From the NCBI GenBank assembly GCA_041645005.1, contig JBAZQW010000001.1, forward strand, positions 59,532 to 123,531: a stretch of DNA of 64,000 nucleotides. The letters are read 5' to 3'. A model generated the notes under the pieces. The model saw only the letters and a list, made by a program, of their open reading frames with translations. It searched no databases and was not told the origin of the DNA. The translations under genes were made by a program, and so were the position numbers. Each line of letters begins with the position of its first letter. Within the stretch, counting starts at the first letter, position 1. This stretch comes from Pelotomaculum_B sp041645005 (GTDB lineage Bacteria > Bacillota > Desulfotomaculia > Desulfotomaculales > Pelotomaculaceae). This document shows, piece after piece, positions 7,731 to 16,628 of this stretch.

Positions 7731-8731
7731 AACAGCCCCTTTTCCTTTAATGATTTTGACAAAACTTCGGAAAAAAGGCAACAACCCAACTCGGTAAAAT
7801 GCATTTTATCCAAAAAATACTTTTCGTTGAACGGCAATGCTCCATTTAGATCGACAAAGAACGAATGAGGGTGCTTTGCCACAACCAACTTCATTATCAC
7901 ATGCAGTTTCCTCATGTATGCATAATATGGCCCACCCTGGATAATTTCCGGAACGAAAACTACTTTTGCCCCCAATATATTGCCAACGTTACAGATGCCT
8001 TCATAACGCATCTCAATAGCCGCTTCATAATCGCGGTTGCAGCGAGCCAAACCTTTTTCTGGGAAGGTCACCTTGTTGCCGTAAACTGAAGTTAGTCCGC
8101 CATTCGCCTGCCAGCAGCGCCTTGAGTCGAATACTCCCCGCTTGAAGACCGCGCTTGAGAACTGACCCATCAAATTGGCATAATCAGGAAAAGCCCACTC
8201 TTCCGAAGGTTCCCCATTATAAAGCGGCGTCAGGTCATTCTTCGACTGATAGACAATTATAAGATTCGGCTTAAGCAGAGGCGCCCAGCTGATCAGCCTG
8301 GTCAAACTTTGGAGCGTATTCCAGCCACCGACACCCGCATTGGCAACAACACAATCATTAGATATTGCCAGCCGGCTTGGCCATGGGCTGTTTAATTCAT
8401 ACAGGCCTGTGCAATAAGTTGTGCTGCCACCAAAGCAATATATTTTCTGTTTTCCGGCGGCCACCGCAAAAGATTTGATGACCGAGTCAGCCTCATCAGT
8501 TTTCCTGAACCCTTCGACCGTATGCAGTTTCATTCCCGACCTGTTCTCATAGCCAGGGTTCAAGGCCCAATTTGTCATCGGATGGGGAGCGTAAATATAA
8601 TGTTTGCCGATACCAGATTGGTCATGGCCGGAATAAACGATCAATTTCTTGAGGTTAGGCGCCCGCAAGAGCCTGATCTCTCTTTTCACGACCGAAACAA
8701 ACCAACTAAGCCAACGGATAAATGTCTTCAT
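7727..8731 (-). CDS. SGNH/GDSL-type hydrolase or acyltransferase-like esterase
   Basis: 334 residues. SGNH blocks: GGSTTYC with the nucleophile Ser103, NAGVGGWNT at 131-139, QSKND around 162-166 with the oxyanion Asn, and DKMHFTELG with Asp308 and His311. Together these give a complete Ser-Asp-His triad. The first 95 residues precede the SGNH core; only a short N-terminal hydrophobic patch (FIRWLSWFVSVV) could anchor it to the membrane. Likely role: adding or removing O-acyl groups on the glycan or on a lipid-linked precursor. Its start overlaps the small protein gene upstream by 26 bases. Carbamoyltransferase, small membrane protein and SGNH hydrolase as a trio suggests one shared modification step. 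Confidence 0.85.
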   Translation of the reverse strand: MKTFIRWLSWFVSVVKREIRLLRAPNLKKLIVYSGHDQSGIGKHYIYAPHPMTNWALNPGYENRSGMKLHTVEGFRKTDEADSVIKSFAVAAGKQKIYCFGGSTTYCTGLYELNSPWPSRLAISNDCVVANAGVGGWNTLQSLTRLISWAPLLKPNLIIVYQSKNDLTPLYNGEPSEEWAFPDYANLMGQFSSAVFKRGVFDSRRCWQANGGLTSVYGNKVTFPEKGLARCNRDYEAAIEMRYEGICNVGNILGAKVVFVPEIIQGGPYYAYMRKLHVIMKLVVAKHPHSFFVDLNGALPFNEKYFLDKMHFTELGCCLFSEVLSKSLKEKGLL

Positions 8732-8990
8732 CGACAGCTCCTCCGGTTTCGATCAAAACGTTCTTATCGCTTATTCTCGGCCTGGTTAGCCTGAACGTGT
8801 CTTTATCAAAGGGCTCTTTCCAACCGGAAGCAAAGAGCTTATTCCGCTGCTGCCGTGAAATAAGACTGATGATCCCGGCTAAACCCAACCACCAAAGCAA
8901 GCCGGCCCTTCCCCATTTAGCATGAACCTGCTCCGCTTTTACCCCCAGGAACGATTTGTTAATCAAATGACAATCCTGCCTTGAATTCAC
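8706..8990 (-). CDS. Small putative membrane protein between carbamoyltransferase and SGNH hydrolase genes
   Basis: Up to 94 residues; I do not recognise the family. One hydrophobic segment (GLLWWLGLAGIISLIS, about residues 30-45) is followed by a basic, polar C-terminal half. It overlaps the carbamoyltransferase stop by 32 bases and the SGNH start by 26 bases, which argues for a real, coupled gene. The start is uncertain: GTG at 8990 gives 94 residues, while a TTG at 8966 has a better AGGCAGGA ribosome site. Small membrane proteins (SxtJ-like, DUF5989-like) accompany NodU-type carbamoyltransferases elsewhere; whether this is one of them needs a profile search. Confidence 0.62.
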   Translation of the reverse strand: MNSRQDCHLINKSFLGVKAEQVHAKWGRAGLLWWLGLAGIISLISRQQRNKLFASGWKEPFDKDTFRLTRPRISDKNVLIETGGAVDEDIYPLA

Positions 8991-10785
8991 TTTCGATCAA
9001 TTGCTTTTTCTGCTTTTGTTTGTCTAAAATGAACCGTTCCAAGACCAAATAATCCATCTCGGTGTTCATAAAACAACGCAAAGCATCGATTGGCGCGCCA
9101 ACGATCGGCTCGCCGCGGACATTAAAAGAGGTATTGACCATAACAGGACACCCGGTCTTTCCCTTAAATGCCTCCAAAAGTCTATGCAAATATGGCCCCC
9201 TTTGCCTGTCGACTGTTTGGACCCTAGCCGAACAATCAACATGGGTCACTGCCGGGATTATCGACCTGACTTTGTTTATTGAGCCGATACCGGATCGGTC
9301 ATTATCATATCCAGGAACCAGCTTTGCCGCAGCCACCTGAGCCGTAATAAGCATATAAGGGCTTTCTGTCTTGATCTCAAACCACTCTGCCGCTTCTTCC
9401 GCCAGAACAACCGGGGCAAACGGTCGAAATGATTCCCGGTATTTTATCTTCAAATTCATCTTTTTTTGCATGTCAGGATCGCGCGCGTCGCCGATTATGC
9501 TCCGGGCACCCAGCGCCCGCGGTCCAAATTCCATCTTTCCTTGGAAGATGCCGATCACCTTGCCGCCAGCAATTAAATTGCAGAGGCGAGCCGGCAATTC
9601 ACTTTCGCCGACTTCATCATAAACAAAACCGTGCAGATCAAGAATTTTTTTGATCGTTTCTCCGGAAAAAGCCGGCCCCAAAAATGATCCCTTCTGCGAG
9701 TCATTTTTCCCATCGGCCTTTCGTTCTCTGCCAAACAGATTATAATGAGCCAACAGGGCGGCGCCTAGCGCTCCTCCGGCATCGCCGGCAGCGGGCTGTA
9801 TCCATAGATCCTCAACAATATCAGATTTCAATAATTTACCATTAACAACACAATTCAAGGCAACACCACCAGCCATGGCCACTTTTTTCTGCCCGGTAAG
9901 CCTGACCGCCTGCCTGACGATCTTTCCCATTATCTCTTCAACCACTTTTTGAATCGAACTCGCAACATCGGCATCCCGTTCCGTCAGCGGCCCTTCCGGC
10001 CGTCTCTCAGGCGCGTTAAACAACCGCTGGAAATTTCGGCTGATCATCCTTCGTCCGGTCATAAAATCAAAATATTCCGTATTCAGCTTTATCGAACCAT
10101 CATCATTTATCTCAACCAATTTGTCTTTGATCAAATTGGCGTATTTTGGCGTGCCATACGGGGCGAGTCCCATCACCTTATATTCACCGGAGTTCACCTT
10201 AAAACCCAGGAATTGGGTAAAGGCACTATAAAGAAGGCCGACGGAATGGGGGAAACGCTGTTCTTTGAGCAGTTCTATCTTAGCCCCTTCGCCCAGGCCA
10301 ATGCTTGAGCAAGACCATTCACCCATCGCATCTACCACAATGATAGCCGCTTTCTCGAATGGTGACGGGTAAAAGGCCGAAGCAGCATGGCTGAGATGGT
10401 GACGGGAAACAAAAATCTCGCCCTTGAAAGCCGGCAGCTTAGTGGCGATGATCTCTTCGAGAAAATATTTCCTGGCCAGGAAATCACGAACTTTCCCCGC
10501 ATTAGCTTTAACTCTTAACGGTGCGAAAGCGGTCAGCGTTTCAATTAACCGATCCAGTTTAAGTTGTGGTTCATCATAAAAGGCAATTGTATCGATCTCT
10601 GCCGCTCCCACGCCTCGTTGTTCAAAACAAAAATTAATGGCGTTCACCGGGAAGGAACTGTCAAATTTAGTTCGGGTAAAGCGCTCTTCCTGGACGGCCG
10701 AGATTATTTCACCGTCTTCAACAAGCACCGCCGCTGAATCATGAAAAAACGCCGATATCCCTAGGACTAATGGTTTTTTATTCAT
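8959..10785 (-). CDS. NodU/CmcH-family carbamoyltransferase
   Basis: 608 residues. Transfers a carbamoyl group from carbamoyl phosphate, via carbamoyl-AMP, to a hydroxyl, here most likely on a sugar. N-terminal Kae1-like domain: GISAFFHDSAAVLVEDGEIISAVQEERFTR (read in two parts, residues about 9-38), FVSRHHLSHAASAF (metal-site His cluster), VAMAGGVALNCVVNGKL. C-terminal domain: YRESFRPFAPVV, FNVRGEPIVGAP. Length matches the family. It shares a 4-base ATGA overlap with the upstream methyltransferase and is followed by a small membrane protein and an SGNH hydrolase. O-carbamoylated sugars occur in Nod factors and O-antigens. Confidence 0.95.
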   Translation of the reverse strand: MNKKPLVLGISAFFHDSAAVLVEDGEIISAVQEERFTRTKFDSSFPVNAINFCFEQRGVGAAEIDTIAFYDEPQLKLDRLIETLTAFAPLRVKANAGKVRDFLARKYFLEEIIATKLPAFKGEIFVSRHHLSHAASAFYPSPFEKAAIIVVDAMGEWSCSSIGLGEGAKIELLKEQRFPHSVGLLYSAFTQFLGFKVNSGEYKVMGLAPYGTPKYANLIKDKLVEINDDGSIKLNTEYFDFMTGRRMISRNFQRLFNAPERRPEGPLTERDADVASSIQKVVEEIMGKIVRQAVRLTGQKKVAMAGGVALNCVVNGKLLKSDIVEDLWIQPAAGDAGGALGAALLAHYNLFGRERKADGKNDSQKGSFLGPAFSGETIKKILDLHGFVYDEVGESELPARLCNLIAGGKVIGIFQGKMEFGPRALGARSIIGDARDPDMQKKMNLKIKYRESFRPFAPVVLAEEAAEWFEIKTESPYMLITAQVAAAKLVPGYDNDRSGIGSINKVRSIIPAVTHVDCSARVQTVDRQRGPYLHRLLEAFKGKTGCPVMVNTSFNVRGEPIVGAPIDALRCFMNTEMDYLVLERFILDKQKQKKQLIESEFKAGLSFD

Positions 10786-11843
10786 CTAAAACCCCTTAAT
10801 AACGTACGAAGAATTCTTAACCAAACAGGATTACTCCTTCGCCAATCCCTCTCGACTGCTATTAAATAATCCTGGGTTTCTTCTCCCCGGTTGACCTTGC
10901 CGGGAGTTTCGCTCGCGAGCTCATCGTTTCTTTTGAATATAGCACGAATAAATTCATCAGCTTTAACCGCGGTCAGGCCATTCCGCTTGGTGAATTCCTT
11001 TAATGTCCTCAATTCAAAACAAAAATTATGTTCGAGCTGTAAAAACGACAAGAAATCGTTGCCGCTGACCAGCCATTCGTCGGATATTTTATCAGCCCGC
11101 GTTCGGCTCCAATGTTTTACCCCCGGGACTTCAATATAAATGCTGCCGGTCGGAGTGATCAGTTCTTTCGCCTGCTGCAAAGCCAGATCAACATCCGGCA
11201 TATGCTCAAGACAGTGGGAAAAGATCAGCAGATCGGCCTTCAACGACAGCTTCTGGAGCGATTCGATCCCACCGGATAAAAGCTCCATTCCGGCCGCTCT
11301 CCCCGCTCCCAGCCTGTCTTCGTCAAAGTCGCAACCGTAAACCTGACAGCCGGCCTGATGGAAAGGATAAAGATTACAGCCATCGTTGCAGCCAACCTCC
11401 ATGACGACACCTGTCTTTTTAAAACCTTCGCCCAGCGCGTCTTTTATCCATTGAAATCTTTTCCAGGCATACGCCCCCGGAGCGGTACGATCGGCAAACA
11501 TCCGGGCAGCGCTCCGCCCGTCATTCTTCAGTTGATTGCAATATTTAGCGTAATAGCGATCTGCCCCCTTATCACTGAAATAGGCGGAGGAGAAAACTAG
11601 CCCGCAGTTGTCGCAGATCACGGTTTCCAGGGGCAAACCGAGCCGGTCTTTTAAAGCGACAACCGTTACTTTTGTTGCTTGACATAAGGGACAGGCGGCA
11701 AAAGCCAGCCGTTCGATCTCCCCATTTTTTAGCGCTTCCCCGACCACCCCAGCCGCCGCTCTGGTGATCCGACTTTCCCGGTAGAGCGGACGTCCGTTAG
11801 CCTTAAATCGGTTCGACAGCAAGGCGAGTTTCTTTTCAAGCAT
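10782..11843 (-). CDS. Class I SAM-dependent methyltransferase with N-terminal zinc-binding motif
   Basis: 353 residues from the ATG at 11843, which has GAGG nine bases upstream and overlaps the NeuA-like gene by 8 bases; ATG 11861 is the alternative. A CPLC...CDNC zinc ribbon lies near residues 51-81, then the Rossmann core begins with VVMEVGCNDGCNLYPF (motif I), YGCDFDE, LLIFSHCLEHMPD and IYIEVPG. This is the layout of sugar C- or O-methyltransferases of the TylF/NovU group. Its substrate is probably a sugar nucleotide or nonulosonate made in this operon. A small hydrophobic-basic C-terminus (WLRILRTLLRGFR) may touch the membrane. Confidence 0.88.
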   Translation of the reverse strand: MLEKKLALLSNRFKANGRPLYRESRITRAAAGVVGEALKNGEIERLAFAACPLCQATKVTVVALKDRLGLPLETVICDNCGLVFSSAYFSDKGADRYYAKYCNQLKNDGRSAARMFADRTAPGAYAWKRFQWIKDALGEGFKKTGVVMEVGCNDGCNLYPFHQAGCQVYGCDFDEDRLGAGRAAGMELLSGGIESLQKLSLKADLLIFSHCLEHMPDVDLALQQAKELITPTGSIYIEVPGVKHWSRTRADKISDEWLVSGNDFLSFLQLEHNFCFELRTLKEFTKRNGLTAVKADEFIRAIFKRNDELASETPGKVNRGEETQDYLIAVERDWRRSNPVWLRILRTLLRGFR

Positions 11844-12561
11844 CCCCAGCAACCTCGTCATAGCGCAGATCATAATTACCAAGTTTTTCTTTACCGACCA
11901 GAAGCGCCTCCACCATTTTCAGATCGTCTTCGGTCTTAATAATCAGAGCTGACTCTTTACTAACCGGATAATAACCCATTTTGCCGCAAAACAGGGCATA
12001 GCCTTTTTCTTTATATGTCTTTTGAAAAGTCTTATTGCGCCACATCATCACGGAATAAACAAAACGCTGGACCGGTATTAAATCCTGAGTCCTGGCAAAT
12101 AGACCGTCTTCCTGGAAATTGAGCGGCTGTCCGTCATACAGACAATGCACCTGCTCCTCCCGCACCGTGATCAGACCATCCAGTTTCTTTTCTTGAAAAT
12201 AACGGACGACAGCACGGACCTCTTCCCCGCTCTGCAGCGGCGAAGTTGAATTAACCCAGACAGTGATGTCGGCCGGATGATGTTCCATAAAATCAAAAAC
12301 AACATCGTCGGACTTGGCCTCGGAGCTCCCCAACTTTTCCGGGCGGTGGTAAAATTCTACCCCGTACCTTTCAGCAATCCCGGCAAAAACCTCGTTTTCC
12401 GAATTCAATATTATTTTATCAAATACACCGGATTTTTTGGCCGCCGCGATCGGGTAATAGATCATCGGTTGCCCGTTGATCAGGGCTAAGTTCTTTTTGG
12501 CCAGACGGGTACTCCCCATTCTGGCCGGGATCATCGCGACTATTTTTTCCTTGCCGGTCAT
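11836..12561 (-). CDS. Acylneuraminate/nonulosonate cytidylyltransferase (NeuA-like)
   Basis: 241 residues. Activates a nonulosonic acid with CTP. The nucleotide loop IPARMGSTRLAKKN at residues 11-24 is intact, followed by LINGQPMIYYPI, ILNSENEVFAGIAERYG, and WVNSTSPLQSGEEV (the T-S-P-L-Q substrate/metal block). It is therefore a complete enzyme, unlike the cytidylyltransferase half of the fusion at 6363-7730. It overlaps the upstream oxidoreductase by 4 bases (ATGA). This is one of three cytidylyltransferase-type proteins in the operon, so more than one nonulosonate, or different routes to one, may be activated. Confidence 0.9.
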   Translation of the reverse strand: MTGKEKIVAMIPARMGSTRLAKKNLALINGQPMIYYPIAAAKKSGVFDKIILNSENEVFAGIAERYGVEFYHRPEKLGSSEAKSDDVVFDFMEHHPADITVWVNSTSPLQSGEEVRAVVRYFQEKKLDGLITVREEQVHCLYDGQPLNFQEDGLFARTQDLIPVQRFVYSVMMWRNKTFQKTYKEKGYALFCGKMGYYPVSKESALIIKTEDDLKMVEALLVGKEKLGNYDLRYDEVAGDA

Positions 12562-13739
12562 AAATTTACCCAGGCTCCATTACGTTTCAGGCTCTGATTG
12601 GCCGCTTCGACCACCGCGGTCGAAACCAGCGCTTCCGAGAAAGTCGGCCTTTTCCCTTCCAATTTCTCCGGCGAAGTTTCTCCATCAATAATTCCGCGAA
12701 CATCGCTTACGAACTGGAGAATACTCTCAACCCCATAACCGCGAAAGGTCGTTTCGCCCTCCCCATTCGCGTAAAAAGCCGAGAAATCAGGATTCGGTTC
12801 TTCGATCCCGGCCGCGTCGGTCACCAGACAGATCCCCCGTTTTTTCTGGTCCGCTTCATAGCGCCCTTTTGTCCCGATCACTTTGATCTTCTGATCGGAC
12901 ATCGCCGATGTCCCCTCGGGATCGATCCAATTGACCAGGATCGCGCTGGTGAACCGGCGACCGTTCGAACTTTTCCATTCGATCAAACATTGGATCGAAT
13001 CGTAAGTATCGACCCCTTTGGCCCGAAGAAAATTCTTCTGGCCGACGGCCATGACCCGTTGCGGCAGAGCCCGGGTGGCGAAATAGATAATATCGACGTA
13101 ATGGACGCCGAGATATTGGAAAATATTACTCTTGGTCGCCCAGCTTTTAAAGACCCCCAGCGGGATGTTTTTTCGCTGGCTGTATTCGACAATAAAGTAA
13201 AGCGGATCGCCGATCTTCCCTGAGCCGATCGCTTCTTTCAGCTTTAAATTCGAACGGTCATAGCGCTTGTGGAACTCGACCGCGCCATAAACATTTTTGG
13301 CGCGCTGAAGCTTGACGAGTTCCTTGGCCTCACGCAGCGTCGGAGCGAGCGGTTTAACGACCAGGCAGGGGATACTCCTCCTCAGCAAGTTAGCCGTGAT
13401 CGCAAAATGGAGATGATCCGGCACCGAAACAATGGCACAATCGGGCCACCAACCGTCCTTGAGCGGCTGCTGGTAAGCCTGTGGGTCCCGGCTCTTCCCT
13501 TTTGGAAAACATTCCACATCCAGCCCAAAACCAAAGATCTTCCGTAAGGCGGCGAGTTTTGCTCTTAGCGCTTTGACACTGCCCGCACTTGTCGCCGCGA
13601 CCTTCACCTCAAGCTCCCAGCCATCCTTTTGAGCCTGAAAAAGAGCGGGCAAGATCGTTCCGTAGCCGGTTGTCCCCCGACCGCAGACGTACATGCCGGC
13701 CCCAACGATCAGCACCTTTAAACTTTTATTTTTTTCCAT
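12558..13739 (-). CDS. Gfo/Idh/MocA-family oxidoreductase
   Basis: 393 residues. N-terminal NAD(P) Rossmann fold (VLIVGAGMYVCGRGTTGYG, residues 9-27) and VSVPDHLHFAITANLL, with the C-terminal two-domain core following. The family's EKP motif reads VKP here (LVVKPLAPTLREAKEL), keeping the Lys. Members oxidise or reduce sugar hydroxyls, often at C3 of UDP-sugars or on inositols. The glycine-rich loop is longer than usual. It begins 10 bases after the large glycosyltransferase-like gene and overlaps neuA by ATGA. Likely a tailoring reductase or dehydrogenase in nonulosonate or amino-sugar synthesis; the exact reaction is unknown. Confidence 0.88.
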   Translation of the reverse strand: MEKNKSLKVLIVGAGMYVCGRGTTGYGTILPALFQAQKDGWELEVKVAATSAGSVKALRAKLAALRKIFGFGLDVECFPKGKSRDPQAYQQPLKDGWWPDCAIVSVPDHLHFAITANLLRRSIPCLVVKPLAPTLREAKELVKLQRAKNVYGAVEFHKRYDRSNLKLKEAIGSGKIGDPLYFIVEYSQRKNIPLGVFKSWATKSNIFQYLGVHYVDIIYFATRALPQRVMAVGQKNFLRAKGVDTYDSIQCLIEWKSSNGRRFTSAILVNWIDPEGTSAMSDQKIKVIGTKGRYEADQKKRGICLVTDAAGIEEPNPDFSAFYANGEGETTFRGYGVESILQFVSDVRGIIDGETSPEKLEGKRPTFSEALVSTAVVEAANQSLKRNGAWVNL

Positions 13740-13749
13740 TTTACCGCTC

Positions 13750-15666
13750 CTATTTTTGTTTTAATAACCAGGCGGGAAAGTCGACCGTCTCGTTCGCGCC
13801 AAAACGATGCCGCTGGAATTCCTTTGCCGGCACTTTAAAATCCAGGCCGGCTTCGTCCAGCCGGTCAAAGTATTGCTGGAGCGCTATCCGGTCCGGGACA
13901 AAGAGGACCGCTTTTCCGATCTCGCCGCTGAAAGGCTCACCGGGAATGTGGGCGTATCTCCCTTCCCCGCCATAAAGGAGGACTGGGACTTTATTGCTTA
14001 AGGCCTCTTCGATCGTAGTCGAGGAAAAACTAACGATCAGGTCGGCCTCCGCCAGGACGTCAAGAAAGGATCTTTCTGTTTCAATTATGACATTATCCGC
14101 TGGGGGGAGATAGCGCTTCAACGCTTCGAGCGTCAGCTCGTAATCATTTTGCCGGAACTTGACGATCAGCTTGATCCTTGGCCGCCCCGCAACGGCCGCG
14201 GCCAACTCCTGAAGAGCTTTGACGTATTCATCGGCAGTTTCGTAAATATAGCGGCGGTTATGCCGCATCTTAAAGGTCCCGGCGTGAACGACCGTCAGTT
14301 GCGACCGTTCAGCTGGGTTCGCTTTTTCAATCCGCCTTCCCCAGAGGGTCGGCTGGATATTTACCAGGCGGTCGGGATCAGCGAGCATTTTAAGAGCCAG
14401 CGTCCCGGCATGAGGCGACTGAACTGCCGAATATCGGTAATGTCCGACCAAAATGTTTTTCGCCAGCTGCTCATGCTCTCTAGCCGCGTATTTTTCAGTG
14501 TGCAAAACATGTGAGCCATGGCTGATCAGCACAGAGGGGATATTAAATTTTTTCGTTATCTCTCCCAAAGCGCCATAAACTTCCAAGTTCATTTGCGAGA
14601 TCACGTATGTCGGTCTGATCGCCTCCAGCGCTTTCTCCAAGCCGAAAGCCAGATAATGCACTCCCAGCAGATACGGCGCGAGGTCGGATCTGATCTTTTC
14701 CGTTAAGATCCCGGATATATTCACTCCCATATAAGTCAAGACGTCATTATTCTTCCCGAAGAAACCCATAATATTCTCAGAATATTCTTTTGGCGCTTCT
14801 TTCTCATACGAACCGATGTTCGCCCGGGCAAACGTCTTAATGGGAAAAATAAAATCGAGCGGATAACCGGTCGCGCGATCTTTGATCTTTCGTTTAACCA
14901 AGACGGAAACCAATATCCCCAAGGCCTGGACAACTTCCATCAAGCCCTCGCGCCCGTTATAGAATCCGCCGACCGCCAATCCGTTTTCCTCCTTGCGCAG
15001 ATCGTCACAGACACGGTCAAGGTTATATTTAAAACTTGGCACCAACAGGGTCCTTCTCCTTTTTAGGAGCGCGGCCGCCAATTTCAGCACTTGCGAACTA
15101 ACCCAATTGCAGGCCAAATTGAATCGACTTTGGCCAAACTTTTCAGCCATAGGTTGGACTGTCCAGGGCGACAGTTTTAGCGGCACAAAGCCGATCGCTC
15201 TCATAGTACACATTTTTTCCGCTAGCCGTCCCAGATAAAGCTGGTTGTCTTCGACCCAGGGGGAAAGAGTCACTTCCGATTTATGTTTGAAAGCCGCAAT
15301 TTGTGAATAGCTATTTTGGGCTAAACACTTATCTAATAATTCGATATTCCAAAGGAGGTGCCGCCAGATCAGAACCAGATAGTAAAAACTGGCATTAACA
15401 AACCAATCTTCTGGTCGCCTCCCCTTGCTTTTGTCTAGCTCTCCCCTTAGGGACGACTCGATCTCAGCGCACTTTTCCATCACCAGTTGAAAGGAAGCCG
15501 TGTCAATAATATCCGATGTATCAAGACTGATAATATTATTCTGCGCCAAAAATGACCTGATATTCGGGTTAAGCGCCAAGACCGACCAATCGTTCAGTTC
15601 AAGCTCCCGGAGCGCCTGTTTTGCTTCGTTCATATCCTCGATGATCAATAATTGGTTTTTATTCAC
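13750..15666 (-). CDS. Large putative glycosyltransferase, GT-B-like C-terminal half
   Basis: 638 residues from GTG 15666, which shares GTGA with the stop of the preceding gene; longer starts run into that gene. I do not recognise the first 250 residues (helical, polar). The C-terminal half has SHGSH, then a late VSFSSTTIEEALSNKVPVLLYGG block and a following HIPGEPF, patterns typical of GT-B nucleotide-binding domains in capsule or LPS transferases and CDP-glycerol-type polymerases. Neighbours are a DegT-like protein and a Gfo/Idh oxidoreductase. Role inferred: transfer of a nonulosonate or modified sugar to the growing glycan, in the cytoplasm. Donor and family number not assignable from sight. 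Confidence 0.65.
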   Translation of the reverse strand: MNKNQLLIIEDMNEAKQALRELELNDWSVLALNPNIRSFLAQNNIISLDTSDIIDTASFQLVMEKCAEIESSLRGELDKSKGRRPEDWFVNASFYYLVLIWRHLLWNIELLDKCLAQNSYSQIAAFKHKSEVTLSPWVEDNQLYLGRLAEKMCTMRAIGFVPLKLSPWTVQPMAEKFGQSRFNLACNWVSSQVLKLAAALLKRRRTLLVPSFKYNLDRVCDDLRKEENGLAVGGFYNGREGLMEVVQALGILVSVLVKRKIKDRATGYPLDFIFPIKTFARANIGSYEKEAPKEYSENIMGFFGKNNDVLTYMGVNISGILTEKIRSDLAPYLLGVHYLAFGLEKALEAIRPTYVISQMNLEVYGALGEITKKFNIPSVLISHGSHVLHTEKYAAREHEQLAKNILVGHYRYSAVQSPHAGTLALKMLADPDRLVNIQPTLWGRRIEKANPAERSQLTVVHAGTFKMRHNRRYIYETADEYVKALQELAAAVAGRPRIKLIVKFRQNDYELTLEALKRYLPPADNVIIETERSFLDVLAEADLIVSFSSTTIEEALSNKVPVLLYGGEGRYAHIPGEPFSGEIGKAVLFVPDRIALQQYFDRLDEAGLDFKVPAKEFQRHRFGANETVDFPAWLLKQK

Positions 15667-16628
15667 GGTTTGATAAACTCCAATTTTTTGGCAATATCTT
15701 CGACTAGCCCATGAACTGGAAAGGCCAAACACTTTTCATAGGCTGGGTTCAAAGGATCGCCGGACCAATTAAAATGATAAAGACTGGTCTCGACCCCATG
15801 TTCCGAAAGCAGAACGGCCTGCTTCCCTTTGATGACCGGTTCTGGAGCCCCTCTTAACAAAGGAGCAATGCCAGGCCCGGCACCAGCTTCCACCGCCCTT
15901 TTCATCCAAACCGGCCACTCACTGCTCAGCGGAGATTTTAATAATGCCGCTAGATTGCGCTGACGAGCGGCAAGTTCGATCTTGACCGCGGCCGTAACGT
16001 CATTCTCGGACAACCATTTTGTGAGATGAGGATCAAGCGCCTTGACCTGGCTTTTAAGGATCGTGTTAATTTGACCGTAAGGATCTTCGCCCACTAAACC
16101 TTGTTTTACCAAGGCAGCCATGAGCTTGACCGAGCCCTCTTCGGGCTCAAAAGCCAGTGGTCGATCGTTCACGGTCGCCAGCCCTCCCCCAGTAACACCA
16201 AGCAATTTCGACAAGCTTAGTACCCGGATAATAGTTTTAAAGTTTTTGGCCGCATTGAGCTTGTCCGCAAAATAATGAGCCGAGTCAACCATGTCTTTGA
16301 TGAAGACCGCGCCGGTAAAACGGGCTTCCAATTCCCCCAATACCCCCGCCGACAACGGCCACCCCCATTGTTCATACACCAAAACACCAGCACATTTGAT
16401 CTCCCCGGCGATCACCTCGTTAATGGGAATAGGCATGGCATACGCCCCCACCGCGTTGATCACGCATTGGGAGCTCCACTCCGGGATGGCAACGCGATCG
16501 CCGCGGTCAAGCCCCGCTTCAGTGAGCGCTTGGCTAAGCGCCTGCCGGCCGCTGGGAAAAATATTCCTAAGCGGGAAATTTCCCAGTCCCGGATTTTGTA
16601 CGGCCATATCTCTCCACAATTTGATCAT
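15663..16628 (-). CDS. Divergent, short DegT/AHBA-fold protein (PLP aminotransferase-like)
   Basis: 321 residues versus about 370-400 for the DegT/DnrJ/EryC1 family. The fold signs are FPSGRQALSQALTEAGLDRGD near residues 24-44, VDSAHYF where EDAAHA usually stands (Asp kept), and VLSLSKLLGVTGGGLATV where the PLP lysine in SFSK...GEGG would be. So the pocket Asp and Lys look present but the surrounding sequence is unlike sugar aminotransferases, and the substrate-binding arm is shortened. It overlaps both neighbours by 4 bases. It could be an aminotransferase on an unusual keto-sugar or a non-catalytic relative. Confidence 0.6.
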   Translation of the reverse strand: MIKLWRDMAVQNPGLGNFPLRNIFPSGRQALSQALTEAGLDRGDRVAIPEWSSQCVINAVGAYAMPIPINEVIAGEIKCAGVLVYEQWGWPLSAGVLGELEARFTGAVFIKDMVDSAHYFADKLNAAKNFKTIIRVLSLSKLLGVTGGGLATVNDRPLAFEPEEGSVKLMAALVKQGLVGEDPYGQINTILKSQVKALDPHLTKWLSENDVTAAVKIELAARQRNLAALLKSPLSSEWPVWMKRAVEAGAGPGIAPLLRGAPEPVIKGKQAVLLSEHGVETSLYHFNWSGDPLNPAYEKCLAFPVHGLVEDIAKKLEFIKP

